Source of the DNA: Hyphomicrobiales bacterium
GTDB lineage: Bacteria; Pseudomonadota; Alphaproteobacteria; Rhizobiales; NORP267
Assembly: GCA_021775875.1 (NCBI GenBank)
Contig: JAJFHA010000025.1
Span: 49,768 to 113,767 of the forward strand
Direction: 5' to 3'
Length of the DNA stretch: 64,000 nucleotides
Shown: in pieces, positions 48,955-56,653 of the stretch
How positions within the stretch are numbered: position 1 is the stretch's first letter
Layout of the letters: each line of letters starts with the position of its first letter
Program-made: the position numbers and the translations under genes
Notes under the pieces: model-generated
What the model was told of the DNA's origin: nothing
The model's database searches: none
Seen by the model: only the letters and a program-made list of their open reading frames with translations

Positions 48955-49180
48955 GCCGTCTTCTCCCGTCCTGTCGCCGTCTTGCGGCAAAGCTGCCTGT
49001 CCCATGGCTCTGCTGACATATCTCGTTGCCATGCAGGGCGGGGTCCAGGACCACCAATGTCTGAAAAGCATCTCATAGAGACGCATTCAGGAGCCGTATC
49101 GTCAGATACCTTCAATGCGACGTAAACGCCGCAAAACCGATCATATCTTCCTAGGGCCAGGTTTCCCCGGGGCCACACCA

Positions 49181-49204
49181 TTGTGACCGGAATTGTGACC
49201 GGAA
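49181..49204. repeat. Tandem 12-bp direct repeat upstream of gltB
   Basis: TTGTGACCGGAA occurs twice without a spacer at 49181-49192 and 49193-49204. It could be a pair of same-facing protein sites about one helical turn apart, placed about 230 bp before gltB. Confidence 0.75.
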
Positions 49205-49264
49205 GACAAATGATCGCCGTTTCCATTCCAATTTTGAAGCTGAAACCCGGAAACGGTCCTGAAA

Positions 49265-49287
49265 ATAGGACAGTTAAACTGTCCTAT
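49265..49287. promoter_or_regulatory. Palindromic operator candidate before the S9 peptidase gene
   Basis: ATAGGACAGTT at 49265-49275 and AACTGTCCTAT at 49277-49287 form perfect 11-bp arms around one central A. This is the form of a binding site for a dimeric repressor (TetR-, GntR- or Rrf2-type, not determined). It lies about 100 bp upstream of the peptidase start and about 310 bp from gltB, so the peptidase-aldolase pair is the more likely target. Confidence 0.65.
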
Positions 49288-49385
49288 TGCCAAATAACAT
49301 GCCAGAAAAGTATTTCTTGCACAAGTCAGTTGGCTACAAACACATTAGGATAACTGCTAGCACTGGCACAAGGGACCTTGGCGAT

Positions 49386-51314
49386 ATGTTCAGGGAAAAA
49401 GCCCCGTTTGGGGCCTGGAATTCAGCGATTGGGGAGCGCCAGGTTGCGGACGGCAGCGTGCGCTTGGCATCTCCTGTTGTGGGGCGGGATGCAAATGGCA
49501 AAGCGTTTGTTGCCTGGATCGAATCACGTCCAGACGAGGGCGGTCGCGGGGCAATTTCAGCACTTTCAACACCGAGCAAAGTCGTTGACCTGATTGATAA
49601 GGACTATTCAGCGCGGTCGCGGGTTCATGAATATGGCGGCGGGGCATTGTTTGCGGGTGGTGACGGAACATTGTTTTTCGTCAATGCCGGGGATCAGGAA
49701 ATATATGCGATCCGGGATGATGGCCCGGAGCAGATGACCGATGCGCCGGATATTCGCTTCGCCGATGGCAGCTACGATAGCGCTAGCGCGATCATTTATG
49801 CGATTGCTGAGCGGCACCAGAGTGATCATGACCCGTCGCCGGAGAATTTTATTGTTGGTATTCGTGATGGCGAGGCCGATACAATTTGTGAAGGTGCTGA
49901 TTTTTACAGTGCCCCGCGTATCAGTGCCGATGGGCGCAGGCTCGCATGGTTGCAATGGGATTTGCCGCATATGCCATGGGAAGCAGCAGCATTGTTTGTG
50001 GCCGAGATTGATGCGTCCGGGCAATTGGGGCCTGCTTTGCGAATTGCTGGCGGGATCGATGGAGCCGCTTTCCAGCCGGAATGGGGAGCCGGCGGCAAAT
50101 TGTTTTATGTGATGGAACAGGGAAATTGGAGCCATCTTTTTGCTTATGATCCGGGTTCAAAGCAGACGAGCCAGATATCGAATATGGATGGGGAATTGCT
50201 GCGCCCGATTTGGGGGCTTGGGACGCGAAGTTTCACAATTCTGGGTGATGGGAAAATTGCTGCTGTCTTGATCAGTAACGGTGAACATGAGCTTGTTTTG
50301 ATCGATCCTGCGAATAGGGATCACAAAATCGTTCCGCAGCCGCACCGGCAATTGCATGACCCGGTGACGGGACCGGATGGAAAGACAATTATCGCAATTG
50401 CCCATGATGACAATCAAACCCCGGCCATTGTCGAGATTGGCATGGACGGGATATCGGCACTTGTGCGTCGCCCGGGCGAGATTGAATTTGACGGACATGA
50501 AATTTCCAAAGGAGAAACGCGCGCGTTTTTGACCGATGATGGGCGCAAAATATATGGCGTCTATTATCCCCCCGCCAACAGCCGCTACGAAGGCCCAGAT
50601 GGGGTAACGCCGCCGCTGATCGTATCAGCCCATGGCGGTCCGACTGGAATGGCGGATCGGGGTTTGAAACTCAAAATACAATATTGGACCAGCCGGGGCT
50701 TTGCCTTTGTGGATGTGGATTATCGCGGCAGCACAGGGTATGGCCGCGATTACCGGGTGGCGCTGGATGGGCAATGGGGATTATTGGACGCTGAGGATGT
50801 GCTTGCGGTCGCCCGATCGCTGATCGCCGACAAAGTATGTGATGCCGATGCGCTCTTTATATCGGGTGGCAGCGCCGGAGGGTTCACGGTTCTGATGGCG
50901 CTGGTAACAGGGGCAATATTCCGGGCGGGCTGTGTTTCCTACGGGGTTGCGGATATCGCGCTGTTGCTGGCGACAACCCACAAATTTGAAGCCGGGTATC
51001 TCTATGGATTGACCGGAACCAGCGTCGGCAATACCGAACCTGAATTTACTGACCGGTCGCCGATCCATCAGGCGGGTCGGATTTCCAGTCCGGTGCTTTT
51101 TCTGCAAGGGCTTGAAGATATGGTTGTACCGCCGGAGCAATCGCGCATGATGGCGGATACGTTGCGCCAAAATGGGGTCGCTGCCAAACTGGTTGAATTT
51201 CCCGGTGAAGTTCATGGGTTCAGGAGCGCGGATACTATTTGCCTGGCGCTGGCAGAAGAATATGCGTTCTATGCGGCTTGTTTGGGATTTGAAAAAAGGG
51301 AAGACACATCATGA
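49386..51314 (+). CDS. S9 family prolyl-oligopeptidase-like peptidase
   Basis: This enzyme, about 642 residues, has an N-terminal beta-propeller that gates access and a C-terminal alpha/beta-hydrolase domain. The catalytic Ser496 sits in SGGSAGGFTV, with the Asp in GLEDMVVPPEQ and His in GEVHGF following. It probably cleaves short peptides or acyl-amino acids in the cytoplasm; no signal peptide is visible from this start. I chose ATG 49386 (MFREKAPFGAW), which fits where homologues usually begin; the in-frame ATG at 49287 lies inside the palindrome. Its stop overlaps the next gene by ATGA, so the two are coupled. Confidence 0.88.
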   Translation: MFREKAPFGAWNSAIGERQVADGSVRLASPVVGRDANGKAFVAWIESRPDEGGRGAISALSTPSKVVDLIDKDYSARSRVHEYGGGALFAGGDGTLFFVNAGDQEIYAIRDDGPEQMTDAPDIRFADGSYDSASAIIYAIAERHQSDHDPSPENFIVGIRDGEADTICEGADFYSAPRISADGRRLAWLQWDLPHMPWEAAALFVAEIDASGQLGPALRIAGGIDGAAFQPEWGAGGKLFYVMEQGNWSHLFAYDPGSKQTSQISNMDGELLRPIWGLGTRSFTILGDGKIAAVLISNGEHELVLIDPANRDHKIVPQPHRQLHDPVTGPDGKTIIAIAHDDNQTPAIVEIGMDGISALVRRPGEIEFDGHEISKGETRAFLTDDGRKIYGVYYPPANSRYEGPDGVTPPLIVSAHGGPTGMADRGLKLKIQYWTSRGFAFVDVDYRGSTGYGRDYRVALDGQWGLLDAEDVLAVARSLIADKVCDADALFISGGSAGGFTVLMALVTGAIFRAGCVSYGVADIALLLATTHKFEAGYLYGLTGTSVGNTEPEFTDRSPIHQAGRISSPVLFLQGLEDMVVPPEQSRMMADTLRQNGVAAKLVEFPGEVHGFRSADTICLALAEEYAFYAACLGFEKREDTS

Positions 51315-52366
51315 ATTTTGCCAGTGACAATGTCTGGGGGGTCGCAGCCCCGATCATGGCAGCGCTTGAAGCGACAAGACTTGGTGCTGATGGCGCTTAT
51401 GGTGGCGATGATCTGACAAGCCAACTGGAAGCCCGGTTCAGTGCCGTGTTTGAGCGAGACGTTTCTATGTATCTGGTGCCGACCGGGACCGCCGCCAACG
51501 CGCTCGCGGCAGCCGCATATTGCCCGCCCTATGGCACTGTTTTCTGCCATGGCGAAAGCCACATCTATTCCGACGAATGGGGTGCGGCTGAATTTTATAC
51601 CGGCGGGGCTAAATTAGAATCGCTGGCAGGCGATGGCGGCCTTGTTGATCCGGGCAGGTTTGAGGAAGTGCTCGATTATTTTCAGTCTGGTGCCGGGCAT
51701 CGATCAACCCCCGCTTTGTTCAGCCTGACCCAGGCCACAGAGTTCGGCCAGGTTTACAGTCTGGACCAGATTTCAACCCTGACCGGTCTCGCCAAAAGCA
51801 GCGGACTGGCGACCCATATGGATGGGGCGCGGTTCGCCAATGCTCTGGCAAGCGCCGGGTGCAGCCCCGCCGAGATGACATGGAAAGCCGGTATCGACTG
51901 TTTGTCGTTTGGTGCCACCAAGAACGGTGTCATGGGGGCCGAAGCGTTGTTGATCCTTGACGGCAAGGCGCATGACGATCTGGAGGCACGGCGCATGCGC
52001 GGCGGCTTGTTGATGTCCAAAAGTCGGTTTCTGTCGGCCCAATTGCTGGCTTATCTAGCTGATAATCTCTGGTTGGATATGGCAGGCAAAGCCAATGAAT
52101 GCGCCAGAGTGCTTGGGGCCGGTCTGGCGCAGTCCAGCCAGACCCGCCTGGCATGGCCGGTTGCGGCAAATGAAATTTTTGCAATTCTCTCCGATGAGCA
52201 GGATCGGATTTTTAAGGGTGCCGGGGCGATCTATCATCCCTGGCATGCGTCCGGTCCCGACCGGGCGTCGATTGTGAAGGACGGGGAGATTCTGGTGCGG
52301 ATGGTGGTTTCGCCGGAAACGCCGATGGAATCGATTCACGAACTCCTCGCGTTGACAATAAAATAA
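51311..52366 (+). CDS. Low-specificity threonine-aldolase-family PLP enzyme
   Basis: The family splits L-threonine and related beta-hydroxy amino acids to glycine and an aldehyde, using PLP. The PLP lysine is Lys204 in FGATKNG, the aspartate that holds the pyridine nitrogen is in HMDGARFANAL, and YGGDD near 31-35 is the early family motif. The length of 351 residues fits. Coupling to a peptidase gene suggests use of hydroxy amino acids from peptides. The gap after it (110 bp) is very AT-rich with a weak GTGTAT/ATACAC hairpin at 52380-52402. Confidence 0.88.
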   Translation: MNFASDNVWGVAAPIMAALEATRLGADGAYGGDDLTSQLEARFSAVFERDVSMYLVPTGTAANALAAAAYCPPYGTVFCHGESHIYSDEWGAAEFYTGGAKLESLAGDGGLVDPGRFEEVLDYFQSGAGHRSTPALFSLTQATEFGQVYSLDQISTLTGLAKSSGLATHMDGARFANALASAGCSPAEMTWKAGIDCLSFGATKNGVMGAEALLILDGKAHDDLEARRMRGGLLMSKSRFLSAQLLAYLADNLWLDMAGKANECARVLGAGLAQSSQTRLAWPVAANEIFAILSDEQDRIFKGAGAIYHPWHASGPDRASIVKDGEILVRMVVSPETPMESIHELLALTIK

Positions 52367-52476
52367 CATATATTAAAAAGTGTATTTTATTTTTTTATAC
52401 ACGTATTAATTGTTTTTTCATGCCTGGGCCATAATTTTGATGAAACAGGCCGTTTCATGTTTGGCGAGGTCGGAAG

Positions 52477-53016
52477 ATGGAAAATATTGTTGGCGAGCCG
52501 GAAAACGGACCGAAAAATGGATCGGAAAACGGTTTCGATAATTTGGATCATTCCGAAGCGGCTGAATTATTAGCTTCTGCCGAAGCACAGTTGATGGCGG
52601 GGGTGGATACCTTTCGCCAACAGGCTAGAGACGATATCTCGGATTTGCGGGCGCGGCTGGCCGTTGTTGGGCATCTTCGCGACATTCCTGAGGATGTGCA
52701 ATTATATTGCCGCCAGCATGTACAGAATTTTGCACAAAACATGGCAGATGTTTCATCAACTTATAATTGTTTGCTCGGAAACGATATTGCTTTGGCGCTA
52801 CGAGACATGATTGCAGCAAAGCCACAGATCAACAAAGCATTCTTGCATGCCGTTGAACTGCATTTGTTGATGCTGGAATATGCAGTTGGAGAATATGCAT
52901 GGGTTGTCGACAGCCGGGTTTGTTCTGAAATTCGTCGTAACCTGGGCCAGCTAAGTGAAAGTGTTGTTGCGGCAATTACGGTGACAAAAAGCAATGTTGT
53001 AGCTTTTTCGAGATAA
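52477..53016 (+). CDS. Hypothetical helical protein
   Basis: This 179-residue protein has no signal peptide and no membrane helix. It begins with an acidic, Asn/Gly-rich tail (about 1-25), then has long helical, possibly coiled-coil, stretches (SEAAELLASAEAQLMAGVD; HLRDIPEDVQLYCRQHVQNF). I do not recognise a family. A strong terminator follows the stop, so it is the last gene of its transcript, and the AT-rich region before it probably holds its promoter. Codon and base use look like the neighbours, so I see no sign of recent transfer. Confidence 0.75.
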   Translation: MENIVGEPENGPKNGSENGFDNLDHSEAAELLASAEAQLMAGVDTFRQQARDDISDLRARLAVVGHLRDIPEDVQLYCRQHVQNFAQNMADVSSTYNCLLGNDIALALRDMIAAKPQINKAFLHAVELHLLMLEYAVGEYAWVVDSRVCSEIRRNLGQLSESVVAAITVTKSNVVAFSR

Positions 53017-53066
53017 TCGGATTTTCTCCACCGGGTTCCAAAATACGATTTGGGGGAAGAATGGCG

Positions 53067-53106
53067 AAGCGCCCCGGACAAACTGTCCGGGGCGCTTTTC
53101 GTGTTT
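53067..53106 (+). terminator. Strong Rho-independent terminator
   Basis: A 12-bp perfect GC-rich stem, GCGCCCCGGACA at 53069-53080 with TGTCCGGGGCGC at 53084-53095, has a 3-base loop and continues with AA/TT pairs. TTTT and a second run of six T follow. It ends the hypothetical gene on the plus strand and lies between it and the convergent hsp20. Confidence 0.95.
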
Positions 53107-53130
53107 TTTACCTGTCTTGCAAAAGCCAGG

Positions 53131-53592
53131 TCAGGCGGCCTTGTGGGCGACTTTCTTCTGACCGGACTTGCTGACCGTGATGGTGCGCGGTTTCATTGCT
53201 TCAGGAAGTTCACGTTTCAGGTCAATATGAAGCAGGCCGTTTTCGATATTGGCGCTGACCACTTCAACATGATCGGCAAGCTGGAAGCGACGCTCAAATG
53301 CTCGTGCCGCGATGCCCTGATGGAGGAAGCGGTTTTCCTGTGCTTCATTCTCGACAACCTTCTCGCCTTTGATGGTCAGGGTGTTTTCGCGGCTTTCAAT
53401 ATTCAGTTCCTGCTCGGAAAAGCCGGCGACCGCCATTGTGATGCGGTACTGGTTCTCAGCTAACAGCTCGATATTGTAAGGGGGGTATCCGGCATTGGGG
53501 CTTTCGCTGCCCGAAACATTGTCCAGAACATTAAATAAACGATCAAAGCCGACGGTAGACCGATAAAGGGGAGTTAAATCAAAGTGACGCAT
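53131..53592 (-). CDS. Small heat-shock protein (Hsp20/IbpA family)
   Basis: This ATP-independent chaperone, 153 residues, holds unfolded proteins during heat stress. The alpha-crystallin domain spans about 35-130, with the family signature GIAARAFERRFQLADHVEV and a short C-terminal tail (PRTITVSKSGQ). The N-terminal MRHFDLTPLYRSTVGFDRLF is typical of the class A rhizobial/IbpA type. The gene is preceded by a strong Shine-Dalgarno AAGGAGG at 53600-53606, a ROSE-like leader and a heat-shock-sigma-like promoter, so regulation is both transcriptional and translational. Confidence 0.95.
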   Translation of the reverse strand: MRHFDLTPLYRSTVGFDRLFNVLDNVSGSESPNAGYPPYNIELLAENQYRITMAVAGFSEQELNIESRENTLTIKGEKVVENEAQENRFLHQGIAARAFERRFQLADHVEVVSANIENGLLHIDLKRELPEAMKPRTITVSKSGQKKVAHKAA

Positions 53593-53677
53593 TGCATATC
53601 CTCCTTGGGAGCAACATGAATTCGGCCTGCCTTTTATGGCCAGACCTCGGAATATACACCCATCATTGGCGTGTACA
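53593..53677 (-). ncRNA. ROSE-like RNA thermometer in the hsp20 leader
   Basis: The leader of about 85 nt folds into several hairpins. One pairs UACAC with GUGUA, a second pairs GGUCUGGCC with GGCAGGCC, and the last masks the ribosome site. In that last hairpin UUGCUCC (within 53608-53614) pairs to GGAGGAU, which contains the Shine-Dalgarno. The U-U-G-C-U-x-x opposite the site, with a G opposite G mismatch, is the ROSE hallmark, in which heat melts the pairing and opens translation. ROSE elements are known from rhizobial small heat-shock genes. This is from sequence and manual folding only. Confidence 0.7.
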
Positions 53678-53683
53678 TTATAG

Positions 53684-53711
53684 ATGTAGGTGACAGAAAA
53701 CGTATTTCAAG
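53684..53711 (-). promoter_or_regulatory. RpoH (sigma-32)-like promoter of hsp20
   Basis: On the minus strand CTTGAAA (53705-53711) is followed 14 bases later by CCTACAT (53684-53690). This resembles the alphaproteobacterial heat-shock consensus of CTTGAA and a CCTAT-x-T-like -10. It places the start of transcription near 53677, about 85 nt before the hsp20 start codon. Confidence 0.65.
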
Positions 53712-53889
53712 TTTTTCTAATATATTGAAATCAAACGATTATTTTTTCAAACTCCGCAAATTTCCTACCTGAACGCATTCTTAACAGCGTCTTCCGTCGC
53801 GGTTCATGGCGGTTCGGGCATTGTGGTGTCGATCGCTGATGAACAGGTTTTCGAGGCGAGAGAAAAGAACCAGAAGAATGGAGACAGAG

Positions 53890-54414
53890 ATGACTATTTT
53901 TGGATCAATCGCACAAAGTTTCAATCGCCGTAATGTTCGCGCTCTGCTTGCTGCAAGCGCTGTCGCAGCTGCTGCGATCGCTACCGCACCGGCCGCCAAT
54001 GCCGCCAGCTTTTCCGGCACGGCACCAGCCGCTGAAAACCTTCTGATTGAAATTAATGGTCGCCGCCATGGTGGACATGGTGGTGGTAATCGCGGCGGAT
54101 ACGGCAATCACGGCGGTGGGCATTATGGAATGTTGTCACGCCAGGACATCCGCTCCCGGTTGCGTGGTAGAGGCTTTCATCGGATCAGCGGTATCTCGCT
54201 TTATCGCGGTGCCTATGTTGCTCAGGCCTGGAAACGTGGTCGGCTCATGAACCTGCGGATCAATGCTCGAAACGGCTCCATCATTGACCGTAGCCCTGTC
54301 TGGACCCCGCAACATCGCCGTCACGGTGGCGGACACCAATATCGCAACCGTCGTCATGGCGGTGGCTATTCCAACCACGGTCGCGGACGGTTTGGAATCT
54401 ATTTCGGTTACTAG
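53890..54414 (+). CDS. Gly/His-rich exported protein with PepSY-like segment
   Basis: A 174-residue exported protein with a signal peptide (twin-arginine-like NRR then a hydrophobic alanine-rich stretch, cut near ANA-AS at 38). Two Gly/His-rich regions (59-80 and 143-166, GGHGGGNRGGYGNHGGGHYG-like) could bind metal ions. Between them lies a segment of about 55 residues (SRQDIRSRLRGRGFHRISGIS...NARNGSIIDRSPV) with the helix-strand pattern of PepSY-like domains. The ATG 53890 is chosen because GGAG is six bases upstream; a frame reading from 53806 is longer but unlikely. A terminator follows at 54441. Confidence 0.75.
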   Translation: MTIFGSIAQSFNRRNVRALLAASAVAAAAIATAPAANAASFSGTAPAAENLLIEINGRRHGGHGGGNRGGYGNHGGGHYGMLSRQDIRSRLRGRGFHRISGISLYRGAYVAQAWKRGRLMNLRINARNGSIIDRSPVWTPQHRRHGGGHQYRNRRHGGGYSNHGRGRFGIYFGY

Positions 54415-54440
54415 ATGAACCAGGAAAATCTAACTCAGAG

Positions 54441-54470
54441 CCGGTCCGCATTGCGGGCCGGTTTTGTTTG
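54441..54470 (+). terminator. Rho-independent terminator after the Gly/His-rich gene
   Basis: CCGGTCCGC at 54441-54449 pairs with GCGGGCCGG at 54453-54461 (one G-T pair) around a 3-base loop, followed by TTTTGTTT. Confidence 0.85.
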
Positions 54471-54518
54471 TGGTTGCGCCTGTTGAGTGCAGTAGAAAGG
54501 CTGGTATAAGGCGAACCT

Positions 54519-55547
54519 GTGGCGGATTTTATTTCGTCATCTGAAATGATCCCAACGAACTGGAATTGTTCCGGCATGGAGCTGTTTGCATCAGAGAATA
54601 ATCCGGTTCCGCCCGACGCTATTGTCGGGTATTTTGTTGGGGTCGAAGGTTTGCGGATCCGCTATGCGCGGTGGGGACAAACCGGCAACCGGCTCAAGGG
54701 GTCGGTTTGCGTTTTCCCAGGGCGCGGGGAATTTATCGAAAAATATTTTGAAGTGATCACCGAGTTGCGGGCGCGCGGTTTTGCGGTTGCCGCCATGGAT
54801 TGGCGTGGGCAAGGTGGGTCTGACCGAGAGCTTGCCAACCATCGCAAAGGCTATGTGGACGATTACAAGCAATATGACGACGATCTGCGTCGTTTCATGG
54901 AAGAAATAGTTCTACCCGACAGCCCGGCGCCCCATTTTGCTTTGGCCCATGCCATGGGTGGCAATATCATGCTACGTGCTGCAAGCCTTGGCGATTGCTG
55001 GTTTGACCGGATGGTACTGGTTTCACCGCTGGTTGAATTGCATACCTTGTCCGGCCGGTCTGCCTTGGGCCGCAGGCTGGTGGAGATCGCGACATATCTG
55101 GGTTTTGGCGGCAATTACATAATGGGTGGCGGCGACACACCGATTGAATGTCGGCCGTTTCCGGGAAACCGTCTAACTTCAGATGAAGTACGTTTGGCGC
55201 GCTCTTGCGGAGTCATTGAAGCAGCCCCGGACCTCGGCCTTGGGTCGCCGACAATTCAGTGGCTTTACGCTACCTTTCGTGCGGCGAAAGTTCTTGGAGA
55301 AGCCAATTTTCCGGAAAGCGTACATGTGCCGCTATTGATGCTCGGGGCGGCGCAGGACCAAATCGTTGCGCCGGCAGCGATTGAAAAACTCGCGTCAGAA
55401 ATGCGGGCCGGGTCGTTCATTCTGATCCCGGGTGCGCGTCATGAAATCTTAATGGAGCGGGATTATTTCCGCGAACAATTCTGGGCGGCGTTCGACGCCT
55501 TTGTGCCTGGTACGCCGGTTTTTGATACACCCGAAATTATTGAATAG
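54519..55547 (+). CDS. Alpha/beta-hydrolase (lysophospholipase-like) lacking the nucleophile serine
   Basis: This 342-residue protein has the lysophospholipase/serine-aminopeptidase pattern: an early beta-strand region, the WRGQGGS motif, a nucleophile elbow, and the Asp (GAAQDQIV) and His (GARHEIL) of a triad. The elbow reads FALAHAMGGN, so Ala145 replaces the Ser of the usual HSMGG. The codon is GCC, one change away from TCC. Unless this is a sequencing error, the protein should not hydrolyse esters in the normal way. The start is GTG at 54519 with AAGGCG upstream; an ATG at 54546 is possible. The next gene is convergent and ends eight bases later. Confidence 0.8.
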   Translation: MADFISSSEMIPTNWNCSGMELFASENNPVPPDAIVGYFVGVEGLRIRYARWGQTGNRLKGSVCVFPGRGEFIEKYFEVITELRARGFAVAAMDWRGQGGSDRELANHRKGYVDDYKQYDDDLRRFMEEIVLPDSPAPHFALAHAMGGNIMLRAASLGDCWFDRMVLVSPLVELHTLSGRSALGRRLVEIATYLGFGGNYIMGGGDTPIECRPFPGNRLTSDEVRLARSCGVIEAAPDLGLGSPTIQWLYATFRAAKVLGEANFPESVHVPLLMLGAAQDQIVAPAAIEKLASEMRAGSFILIPGARHEILMERDYFREQFWAAFDAFVPGTPVFDTPEIIE

Positions 55548-55555
55548 TCAGGCGC

Positions 55556-56350
55556 TCAGGCGTTGATAAGGGCAAGCGCCTGTTCGTGTAATTGTCCGGT
55601 GGCGGCGGCGATAATCGTGCCGTTATTCAGCGCATTCCCGCCTGCCCAGTCTGTGACGACCCCACCGGCACCCTGGATAACCGGAAGCAGCGCCGCGATA
55701 TCATAGCGGTTCAACCCGGCTTCAATCACCAGATCGATATGGCCTGCGGCCAGCATACAATAGCTGTAACAATCGCCGCCATAGCGAGAGAGTTTGACTT
55801 TAGTTTCTACAGCCCGGAACCGGCTGATATTTTCATCGCTCCCCAATAATTGTAGGCTGGTTGTGGCCAGAATCGCTTCGCTGAGGCTTTTGCAGCCACT
55901 GACATTGAGGGGGTAATTGCCCAGGCGCCCGGCATAGGTGGCGTTTTCATTGTTGCCTTCAAAACTCTCCCCGATAAACGGTTGGTGCATGATGCCGAGG
56001 CGTGGCACATCATTTTCCAGCAGGGCGATCAAAATGCCCCATCCGGGCAGGCCAGCCATGAAGGATTTCGTGCCGTCTATCGGGTCAATGACCCAGCGCA
56101 GATTAGCCTCGGGCCGGATTTCACCAAATTCTTCGCCTTCGATGCCGTGGTCGGGGTAGCGGGCTTCAATTAAAGCGCGGATCGCAATTTCCGCTTTACG
56201 ATCGGCGATTGTGACCGGATCGAACCCAAAGGCGCTACCTTTGTCTTCGATCGTCATGGATTTCCGAAAATGTGGCATGATGGCCGCCGCTGCAGCGCTG
56301 GCGGCGTGACGCGCAAATTCACTGAATTCCTCTAACTGGCCTTGATCCAT
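55556..56350 (-). CDS. hisN: Histidinol-phosphatase / inositol-monophosphatase-family phosphatase (HisN type)
   Basis: The family removes phosphate from histidinol phosphate or inositol phosphates with two or three magnesium ions. Both metal motifs are present: GEEFG at 72-76 and DPIDGTKSF at 89-97, with a final GGVVTDWAGG motif near 229-238. The length, about 264 residues, and overall pattern fit alphaproteobacterial HisN, but the inositol phosphatase branch is very similar. I chose ATG 56350; a TTG five codons earlier is also in frame. Neither has a clear ribosome site. It is divergent from the small RNA upstream. Confidence 0.85.
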   Translation of the reverse strand: MDQGQLEEFSEFARHAASAAAAAIMPHFRKSMTIEDKGSAFGFDPVTIADRKAEIAIRALIEARYPDHGIEGEEFGEIRPEANLRWVIDPIDGTKSFMAGLPGWGILIALLENDVPRLGIMHQPFIGESFEGNNENATYAGRLGNYPLNVSGCKSLSEAILATTSLQLLGSDENISRFRAVETKVKLSRYGGDCYSYCMLAAGHIDLVIEAGLNRYDIAALLPVIQGAGGVVTDWAGGNALNNGTIIAAATGQLHEQALALINA

Positions 56351-56510
56351 ATGTTTGTCAGACAAATTATTGCTGGAAGATGCACCGGTTTAGCGCGGGC
56401 ATATGGTACGCGCAAGAAAAACGGCCCGACATTTGCGCGACTTTCGATTGACTGAGAAACAGCTTCTTTGAAAAAAATATAAAAAACCAAATTATTTTTG
56501 TATTCAGGGG

Positions 56511-56538
56511 TTGTTTTTTGTGCAGTGCATTATATATT
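56511..56538 (+). promoter_or_regulatory. Possible sigma-70 promoter of the small RNA
   Basis: TTGTTT at 56511-56516 and TATATT at 56533-56538, spaced by 16 bases, form a reasonable -35/-10 pair placing a start near 56543. The fit to consensus is moderate. Confidence 0.45.
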
Positions 56539-56540
56539 TT

Positions 56541-56644
56541 GTGCATCGCAGTATCGCACCCCTCGCGATGCTGCCCGCCCATAGTATCTATGGGCATTCC
56601 TCCCTTGACCTGGGCCGCCGCATCCGCGTGCGGCCCCTTTTTTT
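56541..56644 (+). ncRNA. suhB/MmgR-like small RNA (alpha-r8 family)
   Basis: The region between the divergent hisN and convergent formylglutamate amidohydrolase genes holds a compact RNA-like unit. It has a stem GCATCGC (56543-56549) with GCGATGC (56565-56571), a perfect 8-bp stem GCCCATAG-TAT-CTATGGGC (56577-56595), an unpaired stretch with CCTCCC (anti-Shine-Dalgarno-like, 56599-56604), and a terminator GGGCCGC (56612-56618) with GCGGCCC (56630-56636) followed by seven T. This matches my memory of the alphaproteobacterial suhB motif, also called MmgR in Sinorhizobium, known to lie near inositol-phosphatase-like genes. I could not check it against a covariance model. Confidence 0.65.
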
Positions 56645-56653
56645 GCCTAACGG

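Larger units (their letters stand above)
48955..49385. other. Divergent intergenic region between gltB and the S9 peptidase gene
   Basis: This 431-bp stretch holds no convincing gene; the frames that run into it are extensions of the two flanking genes. It contains a tandem 12-bp repeat at 49181-49204, a 23-bp near-perfect palindrome at 49265-49287 and a short GTATC-GTCA-GATAC hairpin near 49097. It should contain the promoters of both genes. Confidence 0.7.

Noticed and set aside
52380..52402. GTGTAT/ATACAC hairpin as a terminator after the aldolase gene
   Set aside because: The stem is only six AT-rich pairs with an 11-base loop; it is too weak to call.
53781..54107. 108-codon minus-strand frame in the Gly/His-rich gene region
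   Set aside because: It is low-complexity antisense of the signal peptide and Gly/His repeats; the plus strand has signal peptide, ribosome site and terminator.
54050..54390. Possible repeat array in the Gly/His-rich gene (GGTGG/CATGG-like units)
   Set aside because: Units are irregular and follow codon repetition for Gly and His; this is not a CRISPR or tandem array.
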